Shown: positions 7,477 to 16,800, numbered from the stretch's first letter. The stretch is DNA of 64,000 bases from Helicobacter salomonis (GCF_017979425.1 NZ_JAERIS010000002.1:23615-87614); one strand, 5' to 3'. The notes: generated by a model from the sequence alone, not told the origin. Numbers and translations: made by a program.

Positions 7477-9342
7477 TCACACATCTAAAGGGTCCATCAC
7501 AATGGTAAAGAGAGGGGTGTTGTCGTCTTGGAGATGGTGTAAGAGACTCAAAAGATTAGAAGTAGAGGTAGCAGAAAGAAGGATTTCATAGCGGTGATTC
7601 TTGGCAACTTTGGCGATACGCGCTACGCCTGAGCTTAAGATTGCTACACCCTGCAGATGGGTTAGTTGGCTTTGGATGATTTCCAAAACAGCGTGCATGG
7701 CTTCTTGAGCCTTGTCCTCACGAGAATGCTTAAACTCCAGTAAAGCTAAACGCATGAAAGGAGGAAAGATTTGCATGCGTGTTTTGAGTTCGTCCTTGAG
7801 AAAGTCTTCGTAATCCTCCAGGTAATTTTCTAAAAAAGCTCGGTTACGGGATTGAATCAGCACTTTTCCATGGGTCTTGCGCGCACTGCGTCCGGCAATT
7901 TGGTGCACCAAGCTCACCCCTTGTTCAAAACTTGCGTAACTTCCATTGTGCAACACCTCATCAATGCCCAATACAATGGCCAAATGCACCCCATGGTAGT
8001 CATGCCCCTTGGCGATCATCTGTGTGCCAATTAAGATGTCTATTTGCTGTGTATTGAAAGCATCTAAAATACGCTGGATTTGCCCATTTGTGTGAGTATG
8101 ATCTTTATCTAAAATTCCAATGCGCGCTTGGGGTAACAAGGCTTCCAGCTCTTTTTTGAGTTGCTGTGTACCCATGCGCTTACCCTGCAAAGAGTCATTG
8201 TGGCAAGTTGGGCAGATTTTGGGAATGTTTGCTTGGTGTTGGCAGTAATGGCAACGCATGCACTGATCTTTGAGGTGTAAACTCATGTTCACGCTGCAAA
8301 AGGGGCAACACACCCCCTGTCCGCACACTTGACATAAAAGTTTTTTAAAATGTGCGCGGGTGGGCATGAAAATCACGCTCTGTTGTTTTTGGACCAGAGT
8401 ATTCTCTAAGGCATTTAAAATAGCCGGACTGAGAGTAGTGGGGCTTTCATCAAAGTCAATGGCTTGGTCAGAACCATAGAAACGCCCCTTCAAGCGCACG
8501 AGGCTTTGACTTTGTTGGGCTAAAGAGTAACTGCGGATACTTGGGGTTGCTGAACCTAGCACAACTTGTATGGGCGTTTGACGTGCTAAATATACACTGA
8601 GATCACGGGCATTGTAAAAGGGAGCTTGGTTAGCCTTGTAGGCCTGATCGTGTTCTTCATCTACGATCACCAAACCCAAATGCGCCATGGGCAAAAACAA
8701 GGCACTTCTAGTGCCCACCACCACGCGCACCTCTTGAGCATAGAGTTTATCCAAAAGGGTATTTCTCTGGGTGGTGTTGAGCTTGCTATGCCACAGCCCC
8801 ACCAATGAACCAAAACTATTCAAGAGGACTTTGTAAATTTGGGGAGCTAAGGCAATTTCGGGCACAAGCACCAATACACTTGAGGATTTTTGGAGTTTCT
8901 GTGCAATCAAGTGGGTATAGATATGTGTCTTACCACTGCCCGTATCCCCAAAAAGCAGGGCACTTTTAAGGGCACAAATCTTCTCATATGCTATTTGTTG
9001 AGAATCGTTGAGTGGACTTAAATATGGAATGTGCTCGAGCGCAATAGGGGTGGGCATGGTTTTAAAAGGCTGAAATACAGGCGCGATCATGCCTATAGGG
9101 GCGCAATAGTAAGACGAGATGAAGCGTAATAAAAGCATTTGGTGGGCATTGAAGTAGGTCCCTGTGGAATTTGCCTTTTTACACACAAAGTGGGGCTTGG
9201 CGCACTCTTGTAACACCACTCCTAAAACATAGCGCGATCGCAGGGGAACCTTCACCACCAGACCCGGCTTCAAGGTGGTTGGACTCTCATAAGTCAGGGG
9301 CTTGGTTTTAGCAAAGGGCGCGATGGTATAGAACAGAAACAG
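7477..9342 (-). CDS. priA: Primosomal replication restart helicase PriA
   Basis: 3'-5' helicase that reloads the replisome at stalled forks. Seen: Walker A FGDTGSGKT, DEEH box (IVDEEHDQAY), a Cys-rich zinc-binding insert (CQVCG...CPFC...CMRCHYC...CPTC) and helicase C-terminal motifs (IGTQMIAKGHDY). The first standard start codon is TTG at 9273, but the conserved N-terminal PriA segment (LFYTIAPF...KPLTYESP) is encoded in frame upstream to about 9342, after which TAA at 9369-9367 closes the frame. No ATG, GTG or TTG lies in that stretch, so CTG at 9342 (after ATAAGG) is my best start, giving 621 residues, the usual family length. Confidence 0.88.
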   Translation of the reverse strand: MFLFYTIAPFAKTKPLTYESPTTLKPGLVVKVPLRSRYVLGVVLQECAKPHFVCKKANSTGTYFNAHQMLLLRFISSYYCAPIGMIAPVFQPFKTMPTPIALEHIPYLSPLNDSQQIAYEKICALKSALLFGDTGSGKTHIYTHLIAQKLQKSSSVLVLVPEIALAPQIYKVLLNSFGSLVGLWHSKLNTTQRNTLLDKLYAQEVRVVVGTRSALFLPMAHLGLVIVDEEHDQAYKANQAPFYNARDLSVYLARQTPIQVVLGSATPSIRSYSLAQQSQSLVRLKGRFYGSDQAIDFDESPTTLSPAILNALENTLVQKQQSVIFMPTRAHFKKLLCQVCGQGVCCPFCSVNMSLHLKDQCMRCHYCQHQANIPKICPTCHNDSLQGKRMGTQQLKKELEALLPQARIGILDKDHTHTNGQIQRILDAFNTQQIDILIGTQMIAKGHDYHGVHLAIVLGIDEVLHNGSYASFEQGVSLVHQIAGRSARKTHGKVLIQSRNRAFLENYLEDYEDFLKDELKTRMQIFPPFMRLALLEFKHSREDKAQEAMHAVLEIIQSQLTHLQGVAILSSGVARIAKVAKNHRYEILLSATSTSNLLSLLHHLQDDNTPLFTIVMDPLDV

Positions 9343-9387
9343 CCTTATATGTTGCAGGGGCTGGTGTTAGAATCCCAGCAACCGCAC

Positions 9388-10221
9388 TCACTCAAAAATG
9401 ACGCTCTTAGGATCGACCTCATCTCCATAAACAGGTTTAAGAGTAGCGTCATAAGCCTCCTTGATAAACCCGTTCTTAATGAGAGTGTCTATTTCCTTGT
9501 TGAGCCACTCCAATAAAACCTTATCACCTTTTTTTACCGCTGGGGCAATAACATCTTGATCCCCTAGACTAGGGATGCCCACTTTAAATTCAGGATTTTT
9601 CTTAACCCATGCAAATAAAAGCGTGTTGTCATGGGCTAGGGCTGCCCCGCGGTTGTTTTTCAACGCTAAAAAAGTTTCGGTGTTTTGATCATATTTCAGC
9701 AAAGATACCTTAGGGTAATTTTTGGAGAAATAAAAATCCGCCGTAGTGCCCTTGTTTACGATCAGAGGTTTATCCTTGAGATCGTCAATACTTTTGATCT
9801 CTCCATTTTTAGACACCACTCCCAGAGCGACCTTCATATAGGGCTTGGCAAAATCCACGACAGCCTCTCTCTCCTTAGTTTTGGTAAAATTTGCCATGAT
9901 CACATCTACCTTATTAGACTTCAAAAACTCCACCCGTGCGGCCGCCTCTACAGGGATAAACTCTACTTTTTTCTCATCGCCCAGCAAATCCTTAGCCATG
10001 CGTTTGGCGATATAGACATCAAAACCAGCAGGCTGCCCCTTGCTATCCACGAACCCAAAGGGGGGCTTGTCGCTGAATACGCCCACTCTAAGAACACCGC
10101 GCTTTTTAATCAACGCGATGCTATCCTCTTTGCTTTCCGCTTTGTGGTCATCTCCACATCCAGCCAAAATCAAACCCAAAATTACCCACAAAATTCCAAA
10201 ACCCTTAGCCCATGCCCGCAT
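9388..10221 (-). CDS. Amino acid ABC transporter, substrate-binding lipoprotein (CjaA/GlnH-like)
   Basis: 277 residues from ATG 10221, chosen because AAGGAG lies five bases upstream; a GTG two codons earlier overlaps that site. The signal peptide ends in the lipobox LILAGC, so it is a lipoprotein held at the membrane. The mature part is a family-3 solute-binding fold: RGVLRVGVFSDKPPFGFVD, PAGFDVYIAKRMAK, ANFTKTKEREAVVDFAKPY. It resembles the Campylobacter cysteine-binding CjaA and HP1172. The ligand is a polar amino acid (cysteine or glutamine); sequence alone does not decide. Last gene of the transporter operon. Confidence 0.88.
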   Translation of the reverse strand: MRAWAKGFGILWVILGLILAGCGDDHKAESKEDSIALIKKRGVLRVGVFSDKPPFGFVDSKGQPAGFDVYIAKRMAKDLLGDEKKVEFIPVEAAARVEFLKSNKVDVIMANFTKTKEREAVVDFAKPYMKVALGVVSKNGEIKSIDDLKDKPLIVNKGTTADFYFSKNYPKVSLLKYDQNTETFLALKNNRGAALAHDNTLLFAWVKKNPEFKVGIPSLGDQDVIAPAVKKGDKVLLEWLNKEIDTLIKNGFIKEAYDATLKPVYGDEVDPKSVIFE

Positions 10222-10269
10222 ATGCACTCCTTAAATTAAACTAAAAACCTACTTTCTATCACAACAACA

Positions 10270-11013
10270 TCAACAATCCCCTAAAAAATTAAAAATTTCT
10301 AAGAATTTCTGGGCACGCTCAGATTGAGGCTGCTCAAAAAAGCCTTGCGGGCTATTCTCTTCCACTACCACGCCCTGATCGAAAAACACAATGCGGTGTG
10401 CCACTTTTCTAGCAAACTTCATCTCATGGGTTACAATGACCATGCTCATCCCCTCGTGCGCCAGCTCTAAGATCACCTCCAAGACCTCTTTGACCATCTC
10501 TGGATCGAGACTGGCAGTAACCTCATCAAAGAGCATCACCTCTGGTTGCATGCACAGCGCGCGTACAATGGCCACGCGTTGCTTTTGCCCCCCGCTGAGT
10601 TCTCTAGGGTGGGCGTTCTTTTTGTGCTCCAATCCCACGCGTTTTAAAAGTGCGATCGCCCTCTCTTCTACCTCCTCTTTAGCGCGTTTTTGCACCTTAA
10701 GGGGAGCTAGCAGGATATTTTGCAACACGCTTAAATGGGGAAAGAGTTCATAACTTTGAAAAACCATTCCAATTTTTTGGCGCACAGCATTCCAATTAGT
10801 CTTGGGCACGCTGATCTCCTCTTGGTTGAAAAAAATCTGCCCGCTTTGAATTTCCTCCAAACCATTCAGACATCGTAAAAAAGTACTTTTACCACACCCA
10901 CTAGGTCCTAAAATCACCACCGCCTCCCCCTTGTGCAAACTAAAATCAATACCCTTTAACACCACATGATCGCCATAATACTTTTGTAATTGGATGGTTT
11001 GCAAAATTGCCAT
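10270..11013 (-). CDS. Amino acid ABC transporter ATP-binding protein (GlnQ-like)
   Basis: 247-residue nucleotide-binding subunit: Walker A GPSGCGKST near residue 36, Q-loop in VFQSYELFPHL, signature LSGGQKQR, Walker B VMLFDEVTASLD and H-loop IVTHEM. This is the GlnQ/HisP class that powers import of polar amino acids. It starts directly after the permease stop and is followed 48 bases on by the binding protein. Counterpart of HP1171. Confidence 0.93.
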   Translation of the reverse strand: MAILQTIQLQKYYGDHVVLKGIDFSLHKGEAVVILGPSGCGKSTFLRCLNGLEEIQSGQIFFNQEEISVPKTNWNAVRQKIGMVFQSYELFPHLSVLQNILLAPLKVQKRAKEEVEERAIALLKRVGLEHKKNAHPRELSGGQKQRVAIVRALCMQPEVMLFDEVTASLDPEMVKEVLEVILELAHEGMSMVIVTHEMKFARKVAHRIVFFDQGVVVEENSPQGFFEQPQSERAQKFLEIFNFLGDC

Positions 11014-11694
11014 TTAGCCCCTATTGTGTTGGTATTTTTTCTCTAGGCGTTGGCTCAAATAAGAGAGGGGATAGCAAAGCACAAAGTAAAGCACAAAGAT
11101 CAAGCCATAGACATAGAAACTCGCATTAGGTATTTTTAAAATATTGATCTCAATGAGTTGTTGGCCTACTTTTAACAACTCCACTGCGCCAATAAGACTC
11201 ATCAAAGCAGTTGTCTTGATCATGCGGCTAAACAGATTAATGCTGGCAGGCAAGAGGGCTAAAAAGGCTTGCGGGAAGATGATGAGCCAAGTGGTTTGTG
11301 CCCCACTTAGTCCCAAGGCGCGCGCGCTTTGGATTTGATGCAGGCTGGTAGAAGTGAGCGCGCCGCGTGTGAGATCCATCATCTCAGCCGCTCCCCACAC
11401 CCCAAAGACGATAATGCTCGCCCCAATGGCAGGCAAATGCCAATCAAAAAGAGTGGCCGATCCAAAAAAGACTAAAAAGAGCCACACCAATAGCGGAATA
11501 ATGCGCACACTCTCTAAATACACACGGCATAAAGCACGCGCGATCCTACCCCCAAAAGCCATCACCACCCCCAAGCCCACCCCACCTATTAGCGCGATGG
11601 CAATAGAAGCCAAAGCCACTTCCAAAGTGGTGAGTAAGCCCTCAGCTAAGCGCGCTAAATTATCTGGGGCAAAGACTTCCAAGACCTCTAGCAT
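11014..11694 (-). CDS. Amino acid ABC transporter permease (second subunit)
   Basis: 226 residues with about five transmembrane segments. The HisM/GlnP-type loop that contacts the ATPase is visible (QSARALGLSGAQTTWLIIFPQAF). N-terminal TM begins around residue 20. The start overlaps the preceding permease gene by seven bases, so the two permeases form a heterodimer translated together. Counterpart of HP1170. Confidence 0.9.
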   Translation of the reverse strand: MLEVLEVFAPDNLARLAEGLLTTLEVALASIAIALIGGVGLGVVMAFGGRIARALCRVYLESVRIIPLLVWLFLVFFGSATLFDWHLPAIGASIIVFGVWGAAEMMDLTRGALTSTSLHQIQSARALGLSGAQTTWLIIFPQAFLALLPASINLFSRMIKTTALMSLIGAVELLKVGQQLIEINILKIPNASFYVYGLIFVLYFVLCYPLSYLSQRLEKKYQHNRG

Positions 11695-12344
11695 ACACGC
11701 CTCTTATAATACTTCTCTAAGGCTACAAATAGCCCGCTTAAAGGGAGTAAAACCACCAAATAAGAGAGCACCAATAACACCAACGCCTCGTTAGTTTTAT
11801 AATAAATCCCTATCAAATCCTTAGCTACGAACATGACATCGACTAAAGCAATGGCACTCACGACAGAACTCTCTTTAAGCAAAAAGATCACATTGGCCCC
11901 CAAAGAGGGTAAAGAGATCGCTAAACTTTGAGGGAATAAAACATGTCTTAATGCCTGCAGGCGGCTTAAGCCTAGAGCGAGCGCAGATTCTAGTTGCACC
12001 TTAGACAGAGCTTTGAGCCCGAGTAAAAAACTCTCTGCCATATACCCTCCACCCAAAAATGCAATGCCAATAATTGCACACGCCTTAGCGCTCAAAGAAA
12101 AGCCGATTTCATTAAGTCCATAATAGAGAAAGAAGAGCTGAATGAGCAGGGGTGTGTTGCGCGCGATTTGGATATACCAAGCTAGGGGTCTGCTCCAAAA
12201 ACCCTTAAAATAGAGTCCCAAGCTTACCCCAAAGCCCACTACTAGCGCGCAAACAATACCGACCACCGAAATATAGAGAGTGAGCCAAAGCCCCCACCCA
12301 AAGGCGGGCAGGGCGTGGCGCATAAACTGCCAATCCAAATCCAC
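11688..12344 (-). CDS. Amino acid ABC transporter permease (first subunit)
   Basis: 218 residues, polytopic, with the EAA-type coupling loop (ESALALGLSRLQALRHVLFPQ) and the typical SWYIQIARNTPLLIQLFF-like segment near residue 60. First gene of the importer operon, which reads permease, permease, ATPase, binding protein on the minus strand. Counterpart of HP1169. About 80 bases separate its start from the end of acnB. Confidence 0.9.
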   Translation of the reverse strand: MDLDWQFMRHALPAFGWGLWLTLYISVVGIVCALVVGFGVSLGLYFKGFWSRPLAWYIQIARNTPLLIQLFFLYYGLNEIGFSLSAKACAIIGIAFLGGGYMAESFLLGLKALSKVQLESALALGLSRLQALRHVLFPQSLAISLPSLGANVIFLLKESSVVSAIALVDVMFVAKDLIGIYYKTNEALVLLVLSYLVVLLPLSGLFVALEKYYKRRVC

Positions 12345-12426
12345 AACGCAACCTTTTACAAGCCTTAAAGCCTGCTAAAAGCCTCTATCTTAGAGAAAAA
12401 AGCTTAAGGTCGCGCTTAAAAGCCTC

Positions 12427-14985
12427 TTAAAGCGCCATAGGCTCCATCAGGTGGAAATTCATGTAACGATAAATCTCCTCTCTGCGGGCTTCTAATTTGC
12501 TAGCCACCAAATCCAAATACTCTTTTGGAGTGGGGATTCTGCCCAAGAGCGCACACACTGCGCCCAATTCCGCACTGCCTAAATACACCTGTGCCCCCTT
12601 GCCCATGCGGTTGTCAAAATTGCGTGTAGAAGTGGAGAATACCACCGCATTATCGCGCACCCGTGCTTGATTGCCCATGCACAAACTACACCCGGGCACT
12701 TCTGTGCGCGCCCCTGCGGCCCCAAAGATGGAAAAATAACCCTCTTTGATCAGTTGCTGTTCGTCCATTTTAGTGGGGGGCACAATCCAAAGGCGAATGG
12801 GTGATGCTCCCGCTCCCTTGACAATCTCCCCAAAGGCTCTAAAATGCCCAATATTGGTCATACAACTGCCTATAAACACCTCATCGATCTGTTGAGGGCG
12901 TTTGGGATTGCTCAACACCTCGCTTAAAGTCGCCACATCGTCCGGGTCATTGGGGCAGGCCAAAATGGGCTCTTTGATCTCATTAAGATCGATCTCAATC
13001 ACAGCGGCATACTCCGCATCTGGATCGGGCTCAAGCAAGAGAGGGTTATCAATCCACGCCTGCATTTTTTGTGCCCGCCTTCTCAAGGTTTCTTTGTGCT
13101 CATACCCGCTAGCAATCATCTGTTCGATGAGCTGGATATTAGAGCTTAAATATTCAATGATAGGCTCTTTATCTAGGCGCACGGTGCAGGCAGCTGCGCT
13201 TCTCTCCGCACTCGCATCGCTGAACTCAAAAGCCTGCTCAATCTTGATGTTGCCCAAACCCTCGATCTCTAAAATCTTGCCATTGAAGATATTCTTCTTG
13301 CCCTTTTTCTCCACGGTGAGTAAGCCCTGTTTGATCGCATAGTAGGGGACAGCATTAACTAAATCCCTCAGCGTAATGCCCGGCTGCATCTCTCCCTTAA
13401 AGCGCACCAAGACAGATTCGGGCATGTTCAAGGGCATAGTGCCCGTAACTGCAGCAAAGGCCACAAGTCCGCTACCAGCGGGGAAACTAATGCCAATGGG
13501 AAAGCGGGTGTGGCTATCCCCACCTGTGCCTAGAGTGTCGGGTAAGCCCATGCGATTGAGCCATGAGTGGATGATCCCATCTTTGGGCTTGAGTGCGACT
13601 CCTCCCCGAGAGGTAAAAAACTGGGGCAAGGTGGCTTGTAAACTCACATCAGAGGGCTTAGGATAGGCCGCTGTGTGGCAAAAGGACTGCAAGACAAAAT
13701 CGGCCTCAAAACTCAAGCTGGCTAATTCTTTGACCTCATCGCGTGTCATCGCTCCGGTAGTGTCCTGACTGCCCACAGTGGTTGTCATAGGCTCGCAGTA
13801 AGTGCCCGGGCGTACACCCTCCAGCCCACATGCGCGCCCCACCATTTTTTGCGCCAAAGTATAACCCTTCTTACTTTCTGCAGGTTGTTTAGGTTTAGCA
13901 AAAACTTCAGAGGGCTCTAGCCCTAAGAATTTGCGCGCCTTATTAGTCAATCCACGCCCAATAATTAAGGCAATGCGCCCCCCCGCGCGGTATTCATCGG
14001 CTAGTGTGGTAGGCTCGAGTTTAAAAGTGCTCACCACTTGCCCTTGTTTGCAAATCTCGCCCTTATAGGGATAAACTTCAATGATGTCTCCCTCTTTTAA
14101 ATCCTTGACATCGGCTACAAGGGGCAAAGCACCACTATCCTCACATGTTGCAAAGAAAATGGGGGCAATGACCCCCCCGATCACCACGCTCCCACTGCGC
14201 TTATTGGGCACATAGGGAATATCTGTGCCAAAATGCCACATGATGGAATTAGTCGCGCTCTTGCGCGAACTCCCCGTACCCACCACATCGCCCACATACA
14301 CGACTGGCACGCCCTTAGATTTGATGTTTTTTAGGCGTTCTTGGTAGTTTTCTATGCGGTTTTTGAGCATGGCATTGGCATGCAAAGGAATATCGCTACG
14401 CGTAAAGGCATCGCTAGCCGGACTCAAATCGTCCGTATTAGTCTCCCCATCAATTTTGAGCACGCATAGCTCTAGCTTTTCGGGCAAAGCGGGCTTATTT
14501 AAAAACCATTCTGCATTTGCCCAAGATTCTAGCACTTCTTTAGCTAAAGGGTTGGTGTTGCTTAAGTTAGCAATGCTCTCAAAGGCGTTATAGACTAAAA
14601 GCGTGGATTTTAAGGCTTGGCAAGCGGCTTTACTAATCTGCTCATCGCTACTCTGCAGAGCTTGCATTAAAGGCGCGACATTATACCCCCCTAGCATCGT
14701 GCCCAAATACTCCACCGCTTCTAAGGGGCTAAAATGCGCGCACTCATGCTTTTTAAGTGCTAAGTTGCCTAGAAACTCTGCCTTGACCTGTGCCCCCTCG
14801 TCCACGCCCGGACTCACTCTGTGGATTAATAAATCCTTAGCAAAGGCGCATTCTGCACTATCTTTAGAGTGCAATAAAATGTCCACCACACCCTCTACCT
14901 GTTTAGCACTCAAGGGCAAAGGGGGGATGTTTTCTTGCGCGCGTTGCGCCTCAATCTCTCTGTATTCTTGGATAAATGTCTGCAT
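12427..14985 (-). CDS. acnB: Bifunctional aconitate hydratase B / 2-methylisocitrate dehydratase
   Basis: TCA-cycle aconitase of the B type, interconverting citrate and isocitrate. The N-terminal HEAT-like domain (residues 1-160) is followed by the swivel domain and then the iron-sulfur domains. The [4Fe-4S] cysteines lie in [12 protein letters not shown] and [14 protein letters not shown]. The frame stays open upstream to 15255 through transposon DNA, but ATG 14985 ([14 protein letters not shown]) has AAGGAG four bases upstream and gives the normal 852 residues. A -10-like TACAAT (15016-15011 on the minus strand) lies just ahead. Confidence 0.97.
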   Translation of the reverse strand: MQTFIQEYREIEAQRAQENIPPLPLSAKQVEGVVDILLHSKDSAECAFAKDLLIHRVSPGVDEGAQVKAEFLGNLALKKHECAHFSPLEAVEYLGTMLGGYNVAPLMQALQSSDEQISKAACQALKSTLLVYNAFESIANLSNTNPLAKEVLESWANAEWFLNKPALPEKLELCVLKIDGETNTDDLSPASDAFTRSDIPLHANAMLKNRIENYQERLKNIKSKGVPVVYVGDVVGTGSSRKSATNSIMWHFGTDIPYVPNKRSGSVVIGGVIAPIFFATCEDSGALPLVADVKDLKEGDIIEVYPYKGEICKQGQVVSTFKLEPTTLADEYRAGGRIALIIGRGLTNKARKFLGLEPSEVFAKPKQPAESKKGYTLAQKMVGRACGLEGVRPGTYCEPMTTTVGSQDTTGAMTRDEVKELASLSFEADFVLQSFCHTAAYPKPSDVSLQATLPQFFTSRGGVALKPKDGIIHSWLNRMGLPDTLGTGGDSHTRFPIGISFPAGSGLVAFAAVTGTMPLNMPESVLVRFKGEMQPGITLRDLVNAVPYYAIKQGLLTVEKKGKKNIFNGKILEIEGLGNIKIEQAFEFSDASAERSAAACTVRLDKEPIIEYLSSNIQLIEQMIASGYEHKETLRRRAQKMQAWIDNPLLLEPDPDAEYAAVIEIDLNEIKEPILACPNDPDDVATLSEVLSNPKRPQQIDEVFIGSCMTNIGHFRAFGEIVKGAGASPIRLWIVPPTKMDEQQLIKEGYFSIFGAAGARTEVPGCSLCMGNQARVRDNAVVFSTSTRNFDNRMGKGAQVYLGSAELGAVCALLGRIPTPKEYLDLVASKLEARREEIYRYMNFHLMEPMAL

Positions 14986-15010
14986 ACAACTCCTTAAAGA
15001 AATGATCGCG

Positions 15011-15016
15011 ATTGTA
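15011..15016 (-). promoter_or_regulatory. Candidate -10 element for acnB
   Basis: TACAAT on the minus strand, about 26 bases before the acnB ATG. It fits the Helicobacter sigma-80 pattern, where the -10 is the main conserved element. The IS608-like insertion begins 27 bases further upstream, so any upstream element of this promoter was replaced by transposon DNA. Confidence 0.45.
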
Positions 15017-15058
15017 GTATATAATAATTTAGAGTTATTTACTATTTGCGCCGTAAAG

Positions 15059-15079
15059 CCCCTAGCTTTAGCTATGGGG
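15059..15079 (+). repeat. Left-end subterminal hairpin of the IS608-type element
   Basis: CCCCTAGCT-TT-AGCTATGGGG: an imperfect palindrome with one bulged T, preceded by AAAG. The identical 21 bases recur at 15188-15208. This is the structure bound as single-stranded DNA by Y1 transposases of the IS608 type. Confidence 0.9.
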
Positions 15080-15111
15080 ATATAAGGCGTATTTTGTGCT
15101 ATAATGTCTTT

Positions 15112-15234
15112 CGTAGAGTGGGGGCATCCACTCTTGGAGTAGAAGTTGTAAGACCCGCTTGTGGGCAGACTTTGATGATACCAGAATCCCCTAGCTTTAG
15201 CTATGGGGAGTATGTCAATTAATTTGCCTAGTTT
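15112..15234 (+). ncRNA. Candidate orphan omega-RNA (TnpB guide RNA) from the mini-element
   Basis: In IS200/IS605 elements the TnpB guide RNA is made from the tnpB 3' end plus the right end, with the guide read from flanking DNA. That whole region is kept here. A TGCTATAAT extended -10 at 15097-15105 would start RNA near 15112; note that these bases are also tnpB codons, so the match could be chance. The transcript would contain a GAGTGG/CCACTC stem (from about 15115), the right-end hairpin, and a guide starting TTAATTTGCCTAGTTT (15219-15234). No TnpB is encoded in the window. Expression is untested. Confidence 0.4.
15188..15208 (+). repeat. Right-end subterminal hairpin of the IS608-type element
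   Basis: Same 21-base imperfect palindrome as the left end, preceded by GAAT and followed ten bases later by the TCAA cleavage tetranucleotide at 15215-15218. In TnpB systems this hairpin is also the 3' part of the guide RNA scaffold. Confidence 0.9.
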
Positions 15235-15286
15235 AATAAAGAAGGGGTACACCACCCCAAGAGATGCGCCAGACCCGGGTGCCTAT

Positions 15287-15310
15287 ATGAAAAAGCCTCT
15301 CTTAAGGCTA
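15287..15310 (-). terminator. Rho-independent terminator of the chemoreceptor gene
   Basis: Read on the minus strand: AGCCT, six-base loop, AGGCT, then TTTTTC. It lies about 85 bases after the stop of the double-PAS chemoreceptor gene and fits an intrinsic terminator for it. Confidence 0.55.
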
Positions 15311-15391
15311 GGCGTCTTTAAAAAAAGCTATAATAACTGATCACAATTCTCAAGCGCACAACACACCCAGTGGACACATGTATCAAACCAG

Positions 15392-16690
15392 TTAAACCTC
15401 CATCCCGCTTGCGACTCTGCTACCAGCTACTCTGATCTCGTCCATTAAGTTTTTACTTTCACAGGAGAGCTCAACCGTATGTGTAGATTCTTGAGCTCCT
15501 GCTGTGATATTCACAACAACTTGTGAAGTGATTTCTCTAATAGCACTGATAATGGCGGCAATTTCTGCAACAGATTTGGTGGTGCGCTCGGCTAGCTTTC
15601 TAACTTCATCAGCCACCACCGCAAAACCTCTTCCGTGCTCTCCTGCTCGTGCGGCTTCAATGGCCGCATTCAAGGCCAATAGATTAGTTTGATCGGCAAT
15701 ATCTTTGATGGTTTGTGTGATGGAAGAGATGGAATCAGATTGAGCGTTAAGGGTATTGATTTGATCTGCGCTATTTCTGATCGTGGTGGCTACTCCCTGG
15801 ATGCTTTGCGTGGTTTTCTCAATCATTTCACTTCCCCGATCAGTGAGTGTTTGGTTTTCCTTGATAAGACTCAATGTCATCAGAATCTTTTCTTCTTTGG
15901 AGGTAACATCCAAAGCGATTTTAACGAACTTGTAAATATGGCCATCATCATCAAAAACGGGGTTATAACTCGCCTCCAGGTAAACCTTTTTGCGGTTTTT
16001 AGCTAGGCGCGTGAAAGTCCCACGCGTAAAATGCCCTGCTTGAAGCCGTTCCCAAAATGCTTCGTATGCAGCACTTTTGACATATTCAGGCTCACAAAAG
16101 AGTGCGTGCTCTTTTCCCTTAATTTCGTCCAGAGTATAACCCATTAGGTTGAGAAAGCTTTCATTGGCGTTGAGAACCTTTCTATCGGTGTCAAATTCAA
16201 TGAGAGCCATACTGGCTAGTGTGGCTTTGTGAATAGCTCTGAGTTCTTGGAGTTCTAGGATTTGCTGAGTAATATCGTTAGCAAATTTAATCACCTTGTG
16301 GACTTCACCATTAGAGTTCAGGATTGGGGTGTAGGTGGACTCTAAATAGAGCGTTTCTCCTTTCTTATTGACACGCTTAAAAGCGCCCTGTTTAAACACA
16401 CCTGAACGCAGATCACTCCAATGCTTTGTATATTCACTAGACTGCACGAGTTGGGAGGTGCAAAATAAAGAATGGTGCTTGCCCTTGATTTCCCCTAAAG
16501 TGTAGCCCATCAAACTTAAGAAGTTTTCATTGGCATGCAAAATCATACCATTGGTATCAAATTCAATCATAGCCATGGAACGATTGATGGCATCGTAAAA
16601 CTGCCTTAGTTCATCAGATTGGTCGTTCAGGGCGGCTTGTGTGCGAATAGTCTCATTTGGTTGTTCATGTCTGAGACGAAAAAATTTCAT
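15392..16690 (-). CDS. Soluble methyl-accepting chemotaxis protein with two PAS domains
   Basis: 432 residues with no transmembrane segment or HAMP. PAS 1 (about 30-145) and PAS 2 (about 150-265) are near-duplicates, each with 'FDTxxxxLxANExFLxLMGYTL' and 'EIKGKxHxLFC'. The C-terminal signalling coiled coil contains the CheA/CheW-binding tip [20 protein letters not shown] and [12 protein letters not shown]. The PAS-PAS-MA order is that of BdlA/Aer-type energy or redox sensors, often with flavin or haem; the ligand is inference. The GGAG site nine bases before ATG 16690 supports the start. Confidence 0.9.
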   Translation of the reverse strand: MKFFRLRHEQPNETIRTQAALNDQSDELRQFYDAINRSMAMIEFDTNGMILHANENFLSLMGYTLGEIKGKHHSLFCTSQLVQSSEYTKHWSDLRSGVFKQGAFKRVNKKGETLYLESTYTPILNSNGEVHKVIKFANDITQQILELQELRAIHKATLASMALIEFDTDRKVLNANESFLNLMGYTLDEIKGKEHALFCEPEYVKSAAYEAFWERLQAGHFTRGTFTRLAKNRKKVYLEASYNPVFDDDGHIYKFVKIALDVTSKEEKILMTLSLIKENQTLTDRGSEMIEKTTQSIQGVATTIRNSADQINTLNAQSDSISSITQTIKDIADQTNLLALNAAIEAARAGEHGRGFAVVADEVRKLAERTTKSVAEIAAIISAIREITSQVVVNITAGAQESTHTVELSCESKNLMDEIRVAGSRVASGMEV

Positions 16691-16800
16691 GCAATCTCCT
16701 CGAGTTGTTAAACTACAACACTTGCATTGTAACCAAGGGTGCCAATTCCTTTTAACTTATTTTGCTACCATGCGCAGCAATCTTTTTTTAAGGAATAAGC

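Larger units (their letters stand above)
15043..15218 (+). mobile_element. Mini IS608-type (IS200/IS605 family) element, internal deletion derivative
   Basis: A 176-bp element with both IS608-type ends. Left: target TTAC (15039-15042), a 16-base linker ending AAAG, then the subterminal hairpin at 15059-15079. Right: GAAT, the same 21-base hairpin at 15188-15208, then exactly ten bases ending in TCAA (15215-15218). AAAG/TTAC and GAAT/TCAA are the guide/cleavage tetranucleotide pairs known for IS608 TnpA. The interior, on the plus strand, encodes the TnpB C-terminal pattern [20 protein letters not shown] and runs to a TAA overlapping the right edge. tnpA and most of tnpB are gone, so it cannot move alone. 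Confidence 0.88.

Noticed and set aside
14986..15255. N-terminal extension of acnB (open frame up to 15255, 942 residues)
   Set aside because: The extra 90 residues are a reverse translation of the IS608-like hairpins (a PIAKARGF repeat). ATG 14985 has a strong SD and gives the normal family length.
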